This document shows positions 16,760 to 26,206 of a stretch of DNA of 64,000 bases, piece by piece. The position numbers were made by a program, and so were the translations under genes. Source of the DNA: Hyphomicrobiales bacterium (GTDB lineage: Bacteria; Pseudomonadota; Alphaproteobacteria; Rhizobiales; Methyloligellaceae). The notes below the pieces were generated by a model. That model saw nothing but the letters and a program-made list of their open reading frames with translations, made no database searches and was not told the DNA's origin. The DNA lies in the NCBI GenBank assembly GCA_021775555.1, contig JAJFHP010000026.1, positions 1 to 64,000 on the forward strand, in the 5' to 3' direction. Every line of letters begins with the position of its first letter. The stretch's first letter is position 1.

Positions 16760-18298
16760 GTGAAGCAACCAAAGGACCGGAACCGACCAGAGAACAAGCC
16801 GGTTGCGGTGATAGATATAGGCTCCAACTCCGTGCGGCTCGTGGTCTTCGAGAGCGCCAAACGCAATCCTGTACCCCTGTTCAATGAAAAAGTTCTTTGT
16901 GGTCTGGGTCGCTCCCTAGCAACAACAGGACGTCTTAATGACCCCGGGGTGGAGCGGGCGCTGAATGCCTTGCGACGATTTCGCGCCATCGCCGAACAGT
17001 TAGGTGTCGTTGGAATGAACGTGATTGCCACGGCTGCGGCGCGCGAATCCGAAAATGGTCCTGATTTTGTCCATCGTGCCCGTAAAATTCTCAAAACGGA
17101 TATTTCCGTGATCTCAGGCAAGGAGGAGGCTCATCTGGCAGCAGCCGGCGTGGTCTCGGGTTTTCCCGATGCCAGTGGAATGGCGGCTGACCTGGGTGGT
17201 GGCAGTCTTGAGATTATCGGTATTCACAAAAAGCATGGTGCAACCGGTGGCGTGACCTTGCCGTTGGGCGGGTTGCGCCTGATCGACAGTTCTGGCGGGT
17301 GTCTGAAGAAGGCACGCAAGATTGTTGATGCCGAGTTGGCCAAGGTCGATTGGTTGGAAAAGGGCAAAGGACGACCCTTTTACGCGGTCGGTGGAACCTG
17401 GCGCGCTTTTGCACGGTTGCACATGTCGCAGAAAAACTATCCTTTGAGTGTAATGCACGCCTACCAGATACCGATGAAGGAGGCGCTGACATTTGCCCGC
17501 GTCGTGGACCATCTTTCACCCTCATCGCTGGAGGGGGTCGAGTCTCTGTCGCGGGCGCGTCGTGAAACATTGCCTTACGGCGCCCTAGTGCTTGAACGTT
17601 TGCTAAAGCGTATGCGCCCTTCAGAGTTCATCGTGTCAGCGTTTGGCGTGCGCGAGGGGTTGCTCTATTCCACGCTTGAAGAAGAGGAGCAGAAGCGCGA
17701 CCCGCTCATCGTCGCCTGTGACGAACTGGCCCAGTTGCGTTCGCGTTCTCCAAAACATGCGTGGGAACTGTGCAAATGGACCGATGCTCTTTTTGGCGGT
17801 CAGGGTCCGAAGGAAACGCCGAAAGAAAAGCGGCTTCGTCATGCTGCGTGCCTGGTATCCGATATTGGTTGGCGCACCCATCCTGAATATCGCAGCGTGC
17901 AAAGTCTCAGCATGATTGCCCAGGAGAGTTTTGCAGGCCTGGATCACCCCGGACGGGCGTTCATGGCCCTGTCTGTCTACTATGGAAATGGCGGCTTGAG
18001 ATCGGCCGACAGTTCACGTGGACTATATCACCTGATTGACGATAACACGCGTTCCCGTGCCCGCATTATGGGCGCAGCTGTTCGTGCAGCCTATATGGTT
18101 TCGGCTGCCATGCCAGGTGTGATCAATAAGACGCCTGTATTCTATGAAGATGACAAGCTGGTATGGCATCTGCCAAAAAAATATGTCGCCCTGGAAGGAG
18201 AAAGACTGGAAGAGAGATTTGCCGTTTTAGCGGGGGAACTTGGCAGAAAGCCGGAGATACGTCTTGAAGTCGAGGCGAGTCAGCCTGTGATCGCTTGA
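16760..18298 (+). CDS. ppx: Exopolyphosphatase / GppA family phosphatase
   Basis: This 512-residue protein belongs to the Ppx/GppA group of the actin-like ATPase superfamily, which removes terminal phosphates from polyphosphate or from pppGpp. The N-terminal phosphate loop VIDIGSNSVRLVVF and the second phosphate motif AADLGGGSLEI are intact, and a C-terminal helical domain of about 190 residues follows. It starts with GTG at 16760 next to ppk, which supports a polyphosphate role; pppGpp hydrolysis is possible too. It is convergent with rnd. Confidence 0.94.
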   Translation: MKQPKDRNRPENKPVAVIDIGSNSVRLVVFESAKRNPVPLFNEKVLCGLGRSLATTGRLNDPGVERALNALRRFRAIAEQLGVVGMNVIATAAARESENGPDFVHRARKILKTDISVISGKEEAHLAAAGVVSGFPDASGMAADLGGGSLEIIGIHKKHGATGGVTLPLGGLRLIDSSGGCLKKARKIVDAELAKVDWLEKGKGRPFYAVGGTWRAFARLHMSQKNYPLSVMHAYQIPMKEALTFARVVDHLSPSSLEGVESLSRARRETLPYGALVLERLLKRMRPSEFIVSAFGVREGLLYSTLEEEEQKRDPLIVACDELAQLRSRSPKHAWELCKWTDALFGGQGPKETPKEKRLRHAACLVSDIGWRTHPEYRSVQSLSMIAQESFAGLDHPGRAFMALSVYYGNGGLRSADSSRGLYHLIDDNTRSRARIMGAAVRAAYMVSAAMPGVINKTPVFYEDDKLVWHLPKKYVALEGERLEERFAVLAGELGRKPEIRLEVEASQPVIA

Positions 18299-18324
18299 AA
18301 TAAACCTCTATCAGCGTTTCGTGG

Positions 18325-19545
18325 CTAGGTCTGGGATGCTTTATGGACCACGTTTTCTTCAAGTTCCGCTGTAGTGTCGTTTGGCTCGGACGGGTGATTT
18401 TTCTCAAAGGTCACAACGCGGCCATTTTCGACCGACAATCCCAGCCGTCCCTGGCAAACAGCGATGGCATCGGAACCAAACAGTTCTCTGCGCCATCCTT
18501 TCAGCGATGGCAGATCGGTATTTTCATTACGCGCGATCTCCTCCAGTTCACTGGCCGTGGCAATGAGTTTCGTTGCGACGCCATGGCGCCCGGCCGCCGC
18601 TTTGAGCAGAACGCGTAGCAAGTCCATGATAGCAAGGGAATCCGGTGGAAGCGGTTCGTTGCGTTTAATTGAGGGAAGCGTGGCCGTATCGCGTTCAAGC
18701 CCAAGCTTCACTGCTTCGATGACACTTTTGCCTTTGGCCGAGCGCGCAAACCCCTGATGTACCGAGCGCAAGCCCGAAAGCTCGGCTTCTGAAGTTGGGG
18801 CCTGGGCGGCAATATCGTAGATCGCTTCGTCCTTTAAAACCCTTCTACGTGGAACATTCTGACGCTGAGCTTCAGTTTCGCGCCATGCAGCGAGTTCTAT
18901 CATGACGCCCAGCGCCTTTTGGTTGCGAACCCGCATTTTCAGACGCCTCCAGGCATTCTCCGGATGACTTTCATAAGTGCCCGGGTTGGTCAGAACAGCC
19001 ATTTCTTCATCAAGCCAGTTTTCCCGTTTGTTTTGATGAAGTTGATCCCTGAGGCTCGGATAGAGGTCGCGGAGATTGGTGACGTCGCCGATGGCATAGG
19101 TCAATTGCTTGTTGGTGAGAGGGCGCCGGCTCCAGTCGGTGAATCTCGAGGATTTGTCGATCTCTTGATTCAGCATTTTCTTCACCAGCATACCGTAGCT
19201 GACGGACTCGCCGAAGCCGCACACCATGGCTGCGATTTGTGTATCGAACACCGGCGTGGGGATGATGCCGGCCTGGTGGTGTACGATCTCGATGTCCTGA
19301 CGAGCGGCATGGAAGACCTTGGTAACGTCTTCATCGGCCATCAGCTCGTAGAACGGCGCCAGATCAATTCCGTCCGCCAGGGTGTCGACAATAATTTCGT
19401 CCTCACCTGCGGCCATCTGTATGAGACACAGGTCAGGCCAAAAGGTCGTTTCGCGCATGAATTCAGTATCGATAGCGACGAACTCGGCGCGCCCAAGGCT
19501 GGCGCAGGCTTGGGACAGGTTTTTTGTGTCTGTTATTACACGCAT
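18325..19545 (-). CDS. rnd: Ribonuclease D
   Basis: This 406-residue 3'-5' exoribonuclease processes tRNA 3' ends. The DEDD exonuclease domain occupies about residues 1-170, with acidic residues in AIDTEFMRE (Asp, Glu), HAARQDIEI (Asp) and YAIGDVTNL (Tyr, Asp). An HRDC domain follows near 215-290 (AIYDIAAQAPTSEAELSGL). Length is typical. It is convergent with ppx and divergent from the PilZ gene. The extreme C-terminus is poorly conserved and acidic. Confidence 0.95.
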   Translation of the reverse strand: MRVITDTKNLSQACASLGRAEFVAIDTEFMRETTFWPDLCLIQMAAGEDEIIVDTLADGIDLAPFYELMADEDVTKVFHAARQDIEIVHHQAGIIPTPVFDTQIAAMVCGFGESVSYGMLVKKMLNQEIDKSSRFTDWSRRPLTNKQLTYAIGDVTNLRDLYPSLRDQLHQNKRENWLDEEMAVLTNPGTYESHPENAWRRLKMRVRNQKALGVMIELAAWRETEAQRQNVPRRRVLKDEAIYDIAAQAPTSEAELSGLRSVHQGFARSAKGKSVIEAVKLGLERDTATLPSIKRNEPLPPDSLAIMDLLRVLLKAAAGRHGVATKLIATASELEEIARNENTDLPSLKGWRRELFGSDAIAVCQGRLGLSVENGRVVTFEKNHPSEPNDTTAELEENVVHKASQT

Positions 19546-19721
19546 TGGCAGCCGGTATAGCGCAGCTTGTTACGATTGTCGCGCAGTCCAGCGCAACTTT
19601 GCCTGTTTATTGCTGGGTTTTCTGGAAAATATCATAGATTACAAAAGCTTAACGTGTTTATTTTAGATTTATCGAACATTTACACAATAGTTGGAGAATA
19701 TCCTCCACTAGGAAGGTGTAT

Positions 19722-19991
19722 ATGCAGAATCCGTCAGAAAGACGCCAGGAGAGACGCCGCCGCGTTTTCTTGCAGGCCGATGTTTGTACTCTGGATGGTA
19801 CAGTAATCTCGCATTGCTCCATTCAGGATACGAGCCGTACCGGCTGCAAGGTCATCTCTGATCAAGTGGATATCATTCCAGATGAACTGGTACTGAGCAT
19901 TCGCGGGATGGATGAGACATTTGTCGGCCGTGTGATTTGGCGCGATGTCGATATGGCAGGTATTGAATTCCTCAACCAGGTGAATGACTAG
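19722..19991 (+). CDS. Single-domain PilZ protein
   Basis: This 89-residue protein is essentially one PilZ domain, the c-di-GMP receptor fold. It has the arginine-rich N-terminal switch SERRQERRRRVFL and the second motif DTSRTG, which fits the D/NxSxxG consensus, so c-di-GMP binding is plausible. The ATG at 19722 follows GGAAGG at proper spacing; a GTG two codons earlier is possible. Its output target is unknown. A small arginine-rich gene and a universal stress protein gene follow on the opposite strand. Confidence 0.85.
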   Translation: MQNPSERRQERRRRVFLQADVCTLDGTVISHCSIQDTSRTGCKVISDQVDIIPDELVLSIRGMDETFVGRVIWRDVDMAGIEFLNQVND

Positions 19992-20090
19992 CAATCCTGT
20001 CAGATCCTAGATCATCGCTATCCCACGCCGCGGTTCTTCGTCGGCGCCGTCTTGTCTTTACAGAGATATGGTCGCCCAGTTTAGACGAGA

Positions 20091-20249
20091 CTAACTTGAC
20101 GAGCGCCGATCAGTCGATGATCTGCGGTCTTCGTCTGAGCGGCGTTCACCGGCCATATGTTTTTCCGAGGGGGAACGTTGGTCCTTACCCGAGCGTCTGT
20201 CATCCGTTTCTCGCCGCGGGACATTTAATCTGCGGTTGCCGTCTTTCAT
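20091..20249 (-). CDS. Small arginine-rich hypothetical protein (DRRS repeats)
   Basis: This is a 52-residue frame starting at the ATG at 20249, which has GGAG 7 bases upstream. It is strongly charged and repetitive, with ERRSDEDRRS and TDRRSSS at the C-terminus and ETDDRRSGKDQRS earlier, giving four (D/E)RRS-type units. No folded domain is apparent. Similar DRRS segments occur in linkers next to PilZ or receiver domains; in this window they also appear at the tail of the response regulator at 53005. It may be a real small protein or a remnant; translation is not proven. Confidence 0.45.
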   Translation of the reverse strand: MKDGNRRLNVPRRETDDRRSGKDQRSPSEKHMAGERRSDEDRRSSTDRRSSS

Positions 20250-20358
20250 CGCCGTAACTCCATGGTGAAATCTTAGCAATCCTAGCAAAGGCAGATGAAT
20301 CCGAGGTAAACTGGGTGATATCTCTAAATTTCGCTCTCATGTGAATTTTAACTGCAGA

Positions 20359-20769
20359 TCAGCGCATTACCAGAACCGAGCGTTTGGCATGGCGCACAAC
20401 GCTGGCGGCGGTTGAGCCAAGCAGGTAGTCCTGCAGTCCAGGCTGGTGTGATGCGATTATGATCAGATCGACGGCCAAATTCTTGGAGGCCTCCAGGATG
20501 GCTGTCGCAGGACGACCGGACCGGATCTCGATTCCGGCTCGTAAACCCGCCGCTTTCGCCATGCCCTCAAGCTCGACTTCAGCGTTCTTTTTCATGTGTT
20601 GGGTCAATTCGCCGGGCAGCTCATTCGCAACATATGCCGGCAGGTCCTCAATCACGTTGATAAGTGTGATTTTCACATTCTTGCCACCCAGTTTCCTGGC
20701 GATATCAATCATGACCTTGCCTTTCTCGGCATGAGCCAGGTCGATGGGGATTAAAATTTTTGCGTACAT
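20359..20769 (-). CDS. Universal stress protein (UspA family)
   Basis: This 136-residue single-domain protein has the Usp fold: N-terminal ILIPIDLA, central VDLIIIASHQPG and the ATP-binding pattern G-x2-G-x9-G-S near the C-terminus (PGLQDYLLGSTAASVV), so it belongs to the nucleotide-binding branch. Usp proteins respond to growth arrest and low oxygen. A perfect AGGAGG precedes the ATG. An FNR/FixK-type box lies 76 bp upstream, fitting induction under low oxygen. Confidence 0.92.
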   Translation of the reverse strand: MYAKILIPIDLAHAEKGKVMIDIARKLGGKNVKITLINVIEDLPAYVANELPGELTQHMKKNAEVELEGMAKAAGLRAGIEIRSGRPATAILEASKNLAVDLIIIASHQPGLQDYLLGSTAASVVRHAKRSVLVMR

Positions 20770-20844
20770 GGCTTTACCTCCTCAGGCTTTTGGCCGGTTT
20801 GCCATATTATGGCTACCAGACTAGGGCCAGACGACATGGTGTCA

Positions 20845-20858
20845 TTGACTGTGATCAA
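20845..20858 (-). promoter_or_regulatory. FNR/FixK-type binding site upstream of the universal stress protein gene
   Basis: The sequence TTGACTGTGATCAA (on the minus strand TTGAT-CACA-GTCAA) fits the TTGAy-N4-rTCAA consensus of the Crp/Fnr family at all fixed positions. Its centre is about 82 bp before the ATG at 20769, so a start site near 20810 would put it at -41.5, the normal activating position. No regulator of this family is encoded in the window. Confidence 0.55.
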
Positions 20859-21018
20859 ACAGGACAATTTTCCTGAACACATTCGATGACAGGCTGGGCA
20901 GTTCCACACCTTGACAAATACGGCCCTCCATGCGCTTTTCGCGCGCGGCCAGTCAGTCGCGTTTTCAGGCAGTTTCTGGCGTAAGCTTTAGCCGTGGATC
21001 GGACAATCGGGACGGGTC

Positions 21019-22812
21019 ATGCACGCATACCGAACACATAATTGTGGTGAGTTGAAAAAGAATGATGTGGGCAGCGATGTGCGTCTGTCTGGATGGGTTC
21101 ACAGGGTGCGCGATCATGGTGGTCTGCTGTTTATTGATTTACGCGACCATTACGGTATCACCCAGTGCGTAATCGAACCGGAAAATGCAAATTTCGCAAC
21201 GGCTGAAACCGTTCGCTCCGAATGGGTTATTCGCATCGATGGCAAGGTCGATGCGCGCTCAGACGATACAATCAATACGAATATGCCAACTGGCGATGTC
21301 GAGGTTCGGATTTCATCACTCGATGTGCTCTCGGAGGCCAGTGAGTTGCCACTGCCGGTGTTCGGCGAGCCTGATTACCCGGAAGACACCCGGCTGACAT
21401 ACCGCTTCCTCGACCTGCGGCGTGAAACCATCCATGGCAACATCATCAAGCGTGCGGAAATCATCTCGTCCATCCGCAAGCGCATGACGGGTGCCGGGTT
21501 CTTTGAGTTTCAGACTCCCATCCTGACCGCCTCCAGTCCTGAAGGCGCGCGTGATTTCCTCGTTCCCTCACGTATGCATCCCGGGAAATTTTATGCACTT
21601 CCCCAGGCACCGCAGCAATTCAAACAGCTGGTCATGGTTTCCGGGTTTGACCGCTATTTCCAGATTGCGCCCTGTTTTCGCGATGAAGATGCACGCGCGG
21701 ATCGGTCTCCGGGGGAATTTTACCAGCTCGATATTGAGATGAGCTTCGTCGAGCAGGACGATGTTTTCAACGCGGTTGAACCCGTGCTGCGTGGTTTGTT
21801 TGAAGAGTTTGGCGGGGGGAAGCCCGTTACGCAGAAATTCCCGTTGATTCCGTTCTGGCAGTCCATGCGACTTTATGGAACCGACAAGCCGGATCTGCGA
21901 AACCCGATCGAAATGAGCGACGTCTCGGAATATTTCCGCGGCAGTGATTTCAAGATTTTTGCCGGCCTGCTCGACAAGCATAAGGGCGGGCGAGACTGGT
22001 TCGAGAATGCGGAAGTCTGGGCGATCCCAGCCAAGGGCGGGGGAAGCCGAGCCTTCTGCGACCGAATGAATTCATGGGCGCAAGGCGAGGGGCAGCCGGG
22101 CCTTGGCTATATTTTCTTCCGTGACGGGGAAGGGGCTGGCCCAATCGCAAAAAACCTAGGCGAGGACCCAACCGCAAAACTCCGTGACGAGCTGGGCCTG
22201 GCAGATGGAGACGCCGTCTTCTTTGTTGCTGGCATCCCGAAGGATTTTGCCGATTTTTCCGGACGGGCACGCACGAAAGCGGGTGAAGACCTGGAATTGT
22301 TGGACAAAGACAAGTTTGAGTTTTGCTGGATTGCCGATTACCCCATGTTCGAGTGGGACGAGGAGAATAAGAAGGTCGAATTCTCTCACAACCCCTTTTC
22401 CATGCCGCAAGGTGGCCTTGAGGCGCTTGAGACGAAAGATCCGCTGGACATTCTGGCTTGGCAATATGACATCGTGTGCAACGGCATCGAGTTGTCATCC
22501 GGCGCGATCCGGAACCACCTGCCGGAGATCATGGTCAAGGCATTCGACATTGCCGGTTACGATAAAGGCGTCCTGGAAGACAAATTCGGCGGCATGTTGC
22601 GAGCTTTACAATATGGCGCTCCTCCTCATGGCGGCATCGCACCGGGCATAGACCGCATCGTCATGCTGTTGTGCGGGACCGAGAATATCCGCGAGGTGAC
22701 CATGTTCCCCATGAACCAGCAGGCCGAAGATTTGCTCATGGGCGCACCTGGCACAGTCTCATCCGAGCAACTCAAAGAACTGCATATCCGTTTGAACGTG
22801 CCGAAGACCTGA
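21019..22812 (+). CDS. aspS: Aspartyl-tRNA synthetase
   Basis: This 597-residue protein has the bacterial AspRS layout: an N-terminal OB-fold anticodon-binding domain ([21 protein letters not shown]), class II motif 2 ([15 protein letters not shown]), the bacterial insertion domain at about 290-420, and motif 3 near the C-terminus ([14 protein letters not shown]). It charges tRNA-Asp. Whether it also charges tRNA-Asn depends on the absence of asnS elsewhere in the genome, which cannot be judged here. Confidence 0.97.
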   Translation: MHAYRTHNCGELKKNDVGSDVRLSGWVHRVRDHGGLLFIDLRDHYGITQCVIEPENANFATAETVRSEWVIRIDGKVDARSDDTINTNMPTGDVEVRISSLDVLSEASELPLPVFGEPDYPEDTRLTYRFLDLRRETIHGNIIKRAEIISSIRKRMTGAGFFEFQTPILTASSPEGARDFLVPSRMHPGKFYALPQAPQQFKQLVMVSGFDRYFQIAPCFRDEDARADRSPGEFYQLDIEMSFVEQDDVFNAVEPVLRGLFEEFGGGKPVTQKFPLIPFWQSMRLYGTDKPDLRNPIEMSDVSEYFRGSDFKIFAGLLDKHKGGRDWFENAEVWAIPAKGGGSRAFCDRMNSWAQGEGQPGLGYIFFRDGEGAGPIAKNLGEDPTAKLRDELGLADGDAVFFVAGIPKDFADFSGRARTKAGEDLELLDKDKFEFCWIADYPMFEWDEENKKVEFSHNPFSMPQGGLEALETKDPLDILAWQYDIVCNGIELSSGAIRNHLPEIMVKAFDIAGYDKGVLEDKFGGMLRALQYGAPPHGGIAPGIDRIVMLLCGTENIREVTMFPMNQQAEDLLMGAPGTVSSEQLKELHIRLNVPKT

Positions 22813-22895
22813 CTCGCTAAGTCATGGATTCGCGATAGCGAATTCCCTAAGCTTGATTCTGCGCATCTGCAGCGTACTTAAGAGGGGGAAGTGGC

Positions 22896-25190
22896 ATGCC
22901 GAGCAATATGTCGGAAGTATCGGACGATCTGAAAACCGGCGCGCTAATCTACCATTCACATCCCACACCCGGGAAACTGGAAATCGTGGCTACCAAGCCG
23001 CTGGTGAACCAGCGAGATCTTGCGCTGGCCTATTCGCCCGGCGTTGCCGCCGCATGCGATGCGATTGCTGCAGACCCGGAACAGGCAGCAAATCTCACAA
23101 TCCGCGGCAACCTCGTCGCCGTTATCACCAATGGTACGGCCGTTCTTGGTCTCGGTGCCATCGGGCCACTGGCCTCTAAACCGGTGATGGAAGGCAAGGC
23201 AGTCCTGTTCAAGAAATTTGCCGGTATCGACGTGTTCGATATTGAGGTGGATGCACTCGAGGTGGAGCGATTTTGCGACGTGGTTGCAGCCCTGGAGCCA
23301 ACATTTGGCGGTATTAATCTTGAAGATATCAAGGCGCCCGAATGCTTTCAGATCGAGGCAGATCTGCGGGCTCGCATGAATATACCCGTCTTCCACGACG
23401 ATCAGCATGGCACCGCGATTATTGTCTGCGCCGCCGTGCGCAATGCGTTGAAACTCGCCAAAAAACCTATTGGCAAAGCCAAAATCGTGACGTCCGGGGC
23501 AGGGGCGGCGGCACTTGCCTGCCTCAATTTGCTGGTGGCGCTGGGAGCAAAGACAGAAAATATCTGGGTCACAGATATCGAGGGTGTTGCGTATAAGGGC
23601 CGCAAGGAGCAGATGGACGAGTGGAAGTCCAAATTTGCCCAGGACACGGACAAACGGACACTGGGGGAGGTGATAGAAAAGGCGGATGTGTTTCTCGGAC
23701 TGTCCGCAGGCGGTGTGCTCAAGCCGGATATGGTCAAGCGCATGGTCAAGAAGCCGCTCATTCTGGCGCTGGCCAACCCCAATCCGGAAATCGATCCCGA
23801 GGAAGCGCGCAAGGCCTCACCGAATGCCATGATTTGCACCGGCCGTTCTGATTATCCCAATCAGGTGAATAACGTTTTGTGCTTTCCTTATATCTTCCGG
23901 GGGGCATTGGATGTTGGTGCCACGGCGATTAATGACGAAATGAAAATGGCCGCCGTGGAGGCCATAGCATCACTTACTCATGAAGCATCATCTGATGTGG
24001 TGGCCAAGGCATATGAAGGTGCGGTCCACACTTTTGGACCGGACTATCTCATTCCATCGCCGTTTGATCCGCGACTAATCCTGAGGATTGCGCCTGCAGT
24101 GGCCCGCGCCGCCATGGAGACAGGCGTGGCGAAGCGTCCCATTGAGGATTTCGATGCATATGAGGAACAGCTCACCCGGTTCGTATTTCGCTCCGGCACC
24201 ATTATGAAGCCGGTGTTTGAAAGCGCGAAAAGCAATCCCAAACGTGTCATTTACGCTGAAGGAGAGGATGAGCGCATCCTGCGCGCGGCTCAGGTGGCGC
24301 TCGAAGACGGCATCGCCATTCCCATCCTGGTCGGGCGTCCTGAAGTCATCGAGGACCGAATAGAACGCTTCGGCCTGAACATCAGGCCGGGCAAGGATTT
24401 TGAAATCATTAACCCGGAAAGTGACCCCCGCTACCGGGAATATGTCGACACCTATTACGATCTGACCTGCCGCAAGGGCATCACGCCTGAAACCGCCGGG
24501 ATGATGGTACGGACACGAACATCGGTGATTGCAGCCCTGGCTGTGAGGCGCGGTGAGGCCGATGCCATGATTTGCGGCCTGCATGGACGTTTTAAACGCC
24601 ATTTGCAGCATATTCATGAAGTGATCGGTATGGCGCCGGGTGTACGGGATTTCTCCACAATGAGCCTCGTCATTCTGTCAAAGGGGGCTTATTTCCTGGC
24701 CGATACCTATGTATCTCTCGATCCCAACGCGGAAGAGATAGCCGAAATGGCGCTTTTAACGGCAAAACATGTACGCCGGTTCGGCATTACCCCGAAGATC
24801 GCACTATTATCGCATTCCAATTTTGGCAGTTCGGATTGTCCCAGCGCGCGGAAGATGCACGATGCGGTGGGCATGCTCCGATCCATGGATTCGGAATTGG
24901 AAGTGGAGGGAGAGATGCACGGTGATGCGGCGCTCGATGAGGTGTATCGTGACCGCCTGTTCCCGAACTCGAAGCTCTCAGGCGAGGCCAACATCCTCAT
25001 CATGCCGGATCTCGACTCGGCCAATATCTCGTATCAACTGATCAAGGTCTTATCGGATGCGCTTCCTGTCGGTCCTGTGCTGCTTGGAGCGGCCAAGCCG
25101 GCACATATTCTCACACCATCGGTTACCGCACGAGGGGTGGTCAATATGACGGCGCTGGCCGTGGTGGACGCCCAACAAAGTGACGGATAA
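22896..25190 (+). CDS. maeB: NADP-dependent malic enzyme with C-terminal phosphotransacetylase-like domain
   Basis: This 764-residue fusion has a malic enzyme N-terminal half ([50 protein letters not shown], the Rossmann region [16 protein letters not shown]). From about residue 435 it continues into a domain resembling phosphate acetyltransferase ([17 protein letters not shown]). It decarboxylates malate to pyruvate, forming NADPH; the second domain is thought to regulate, for example through acetyl-CoA, and not to catalyse. AGGGGGAAG precedes the ATG. Confidence 0.96.
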   Translation: MPSNMSEVSDDLKTGALIYHSHPTPGKLEIVATKPLVNQRDLALAYSPGVAAACDAIAADPEQAANLTIRGNLVAVITNGTAVLGLGAIGPLASKPVMEGKAVLFKKFAGIDVFDIEVDALEVERFCDVVAALEPTFGGINLEDIKAPECFQIEADLRARMNIPVFHDDQHGTAIIVCAAVRNALKLAKKPIGKAKIVTSGAGAAALACLNLLVALGAKTENIWVTDIEGVAYKGRKEQMDEWKSKFAQDTDKRTLGEVIEKADVFLGLSAGGVLKPDMVKRMVKKPLILALANPNPEIDPEEARKASPNAMICTGRSDYPNQVNNVLCFPYIFRGALDVGATAINDEMKMAAVEAIASLTHEASSDVVAKAYEGAVHTFGPDYLIPSPFDPRLILRIAPAVARAAMETGVAKRPIEDFDAYEEQLTRFVFRSGTIMKPVFESAKSNPKRVIYAEGEDERILRAAQVALEDGIAIPILVGRPEVIEDRIERFGLNIRPGKDFEIINPESDPRYREYVDTYYDLTCRKGITPETAGMMVRTRTSVIAALAVRRGEADAMICGLHGRFKRHLQHIHEVIGMAPGVRDFSTMSLVILSKGAYFLADTYVSLDPNAEEIAEMALLTAKHVRRFGITPKIALLSHSNFGSSDCPSARKMHDAVGMLRSMDSELEVEGEMHGDAALDEVYRDRLFPNSKLSGEANILIMPDLDSANISYQLIKVLSDALPVGPVLLGAAKPAHILTPSVTARGVVNMTALAVVDAQQSDG

Positions 25191-25223
25191 GCATCTCCGG
25201 AGCCGTGTTTCGTTGATATGTAC

Positions 25224-25252
25224 TTGGCAGGGGGCTGTGGCACGGCTATCTC
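25224..25252 (+). promoter_or_regulatory. Predicted promoter of tRNA-Leu
   Basis: TTGGCA (25224-25229), a 17-bp spacer and TATCTC (25247-25252) place a start site about 10 bp before the mature tRNA 5' end. Confidence 0.45.
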
Positions 25253-25268
25253 ATGCAGCAATGTGTAA

Positions 25269-25357
25269 GCGGACGTGGTGGAACTGGTAGACACACGGGA
25301 CTTAAAATCCCGAGGGAGTAACCTCCCGTGCGGGTTCGACTCCCGCCGTCCGCACCA
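25269..25357 (+). tRNA. tRNA-Leu, anticodon UAA, CCA encoded
   Basis: The acceptor arms GCGGACG (5') and CGTCCGC (3') pair perfectly, followed by discriminator A and an encoded CCA. The anticodon arm is CGGGA-CTTAAAA-TCCCG, giving anticodon TAA for UUA/UUG codons. A long variable arm (GAGGGAGTAACCTCC) as in class II leucine tRNAs and a T arm GCGGG-TTCGACT-CCCGC are present. Total length is 89 nt including CCA. tRNA-Leu genes are common integration sites, and the region to its right looks accessory. Confidence 0.97.
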
Positions 25358-25428
25358 ATACATATATCAAAAATTTCTGACCACTCTTGTATTCCAATTG
25401 CTGGCAATAGGCGGCTGAGGAAGTGCAT

Positions 25429-25495
25429 GGCTTGCACCATCGATCTGATGATGAAGCAATCCCCGCTTTAGGTCACAATATCGATGGTGCAAGCC
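25429..25495. repeat. Perfect 16-bp inverted repeat downstream of tRNA-Leu
   Basis: The arms GGCTTGCACCATCGAT (25429-25444) and its exact reverse complement (25480-25495) are separated by 35 bp. There is no T-run after either arm, so it is not an ordinary intrinsic terminator. It lies between the tRNA gene and the LysE gene stop. It may be a recombination or mobile-element remnant, or a long-stem RNA element. Confidence 0.75.
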
Positions 25496-25517
25496 GGAAG
25501 TACTGAGACCTAATGCA

Positions 25518-26147
25518 TCAGGACGTGAATGCGACGCTTCCGGCAATACCGATCAGCAGGGCCGCTGACAAGCCGTCCAGATATTTGATGGTCCTGCCTG
25601 ATTTCACCACGTTGGTCAGTTTTGCGGTGACGAACGCATAGCCGACGAGTACAGGAAACTCCACGATGAAGGAAACAAAGCAAAGCGCGATGAACTGACT
25701 GAGTGTGTCTTTTGCCGGGTCAATGAATTGCGGAATTATTGAAACAAAAATGATGATGTTTTTTACACTTGAAGCCTGGATGAGTATCCCCCGCCACATG
25801 CTGGAGAATAACGAGCCCGCTGTCCTGCCAAATTCTTGGGCCAATTGATCATCCGGGCTAGCGTGAATGATCCCGCGGACGATCTCGAATGCGGTCCAGC
25901 AAAGATAGACAGCACCGGCATATTTAATGATCAGAAACAAAGTTGGAGCAGCGACAAGCGCCGCACCGAGGCCGACTGCTGACAAAATAAAATAGAAAAT
26001 GTTGACCAGCGCGATTCCCATAGCAGCGGCGATTCCTGAACGGCACCCGCTGGACAAGGACTGTGACATAACAATCAGGACCGCCGGGCCTGGCGATAGA
26101 CTGAGGACCAGCTCTGTGATCGCGAATAGTAGCAGTGCTTCTGTCAT
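25518..26147 (-). CDS. LysE/RhtB family exporter
   Basis: This 209-residue inner-membrane protein has six hydrophobic segments. The N-terminal family motif SPGPAVLIVMSQSLSSGCRSG and the block YAGAVYLCWTAFEIVRG identify LysE/RhtB, which exports amino acids or their derivatives. It lies 59 bp downstream of the oxygenase gene on the same strand with the AraC gene ahead of both, suggesting one unit. By context its substrate could be the oxygenase product. Confidence 0.9.
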   Translation of the reverse strand: MTEALLLFAITELVLSLSPGPAVLIVMSQSLSSGCRSGIAAAMGIALVNIFYFILSAVGLGAALVAAPTLFLIIKYAGAVYLCWTAFEIVRGIIHASPDDQLAQEFGRTAGSLFSSMWRGILIQASSVKNIIIFVSIIPQFIDPAKDTLSQFIALCFVSFIVEFPVLVGYAFVTAKLTNVVKSGRTIKYLDGLSAALLIGIAGSVAFTS

Positions 26148-26206
26148 GCGTTATCGCTATCGCCTCATGACCCCAATCTTTCAGTTTGACAGCCGCGTCT
26201 TCGGTT

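Noticed and set aside
20911-20939. TTGACA upstream of aspS as a promoter
   Set aside because: The -35 is perfect, but positions 17-18 bp downstream read GCTTTT or CTTTTC, with no acceptable -10 element.
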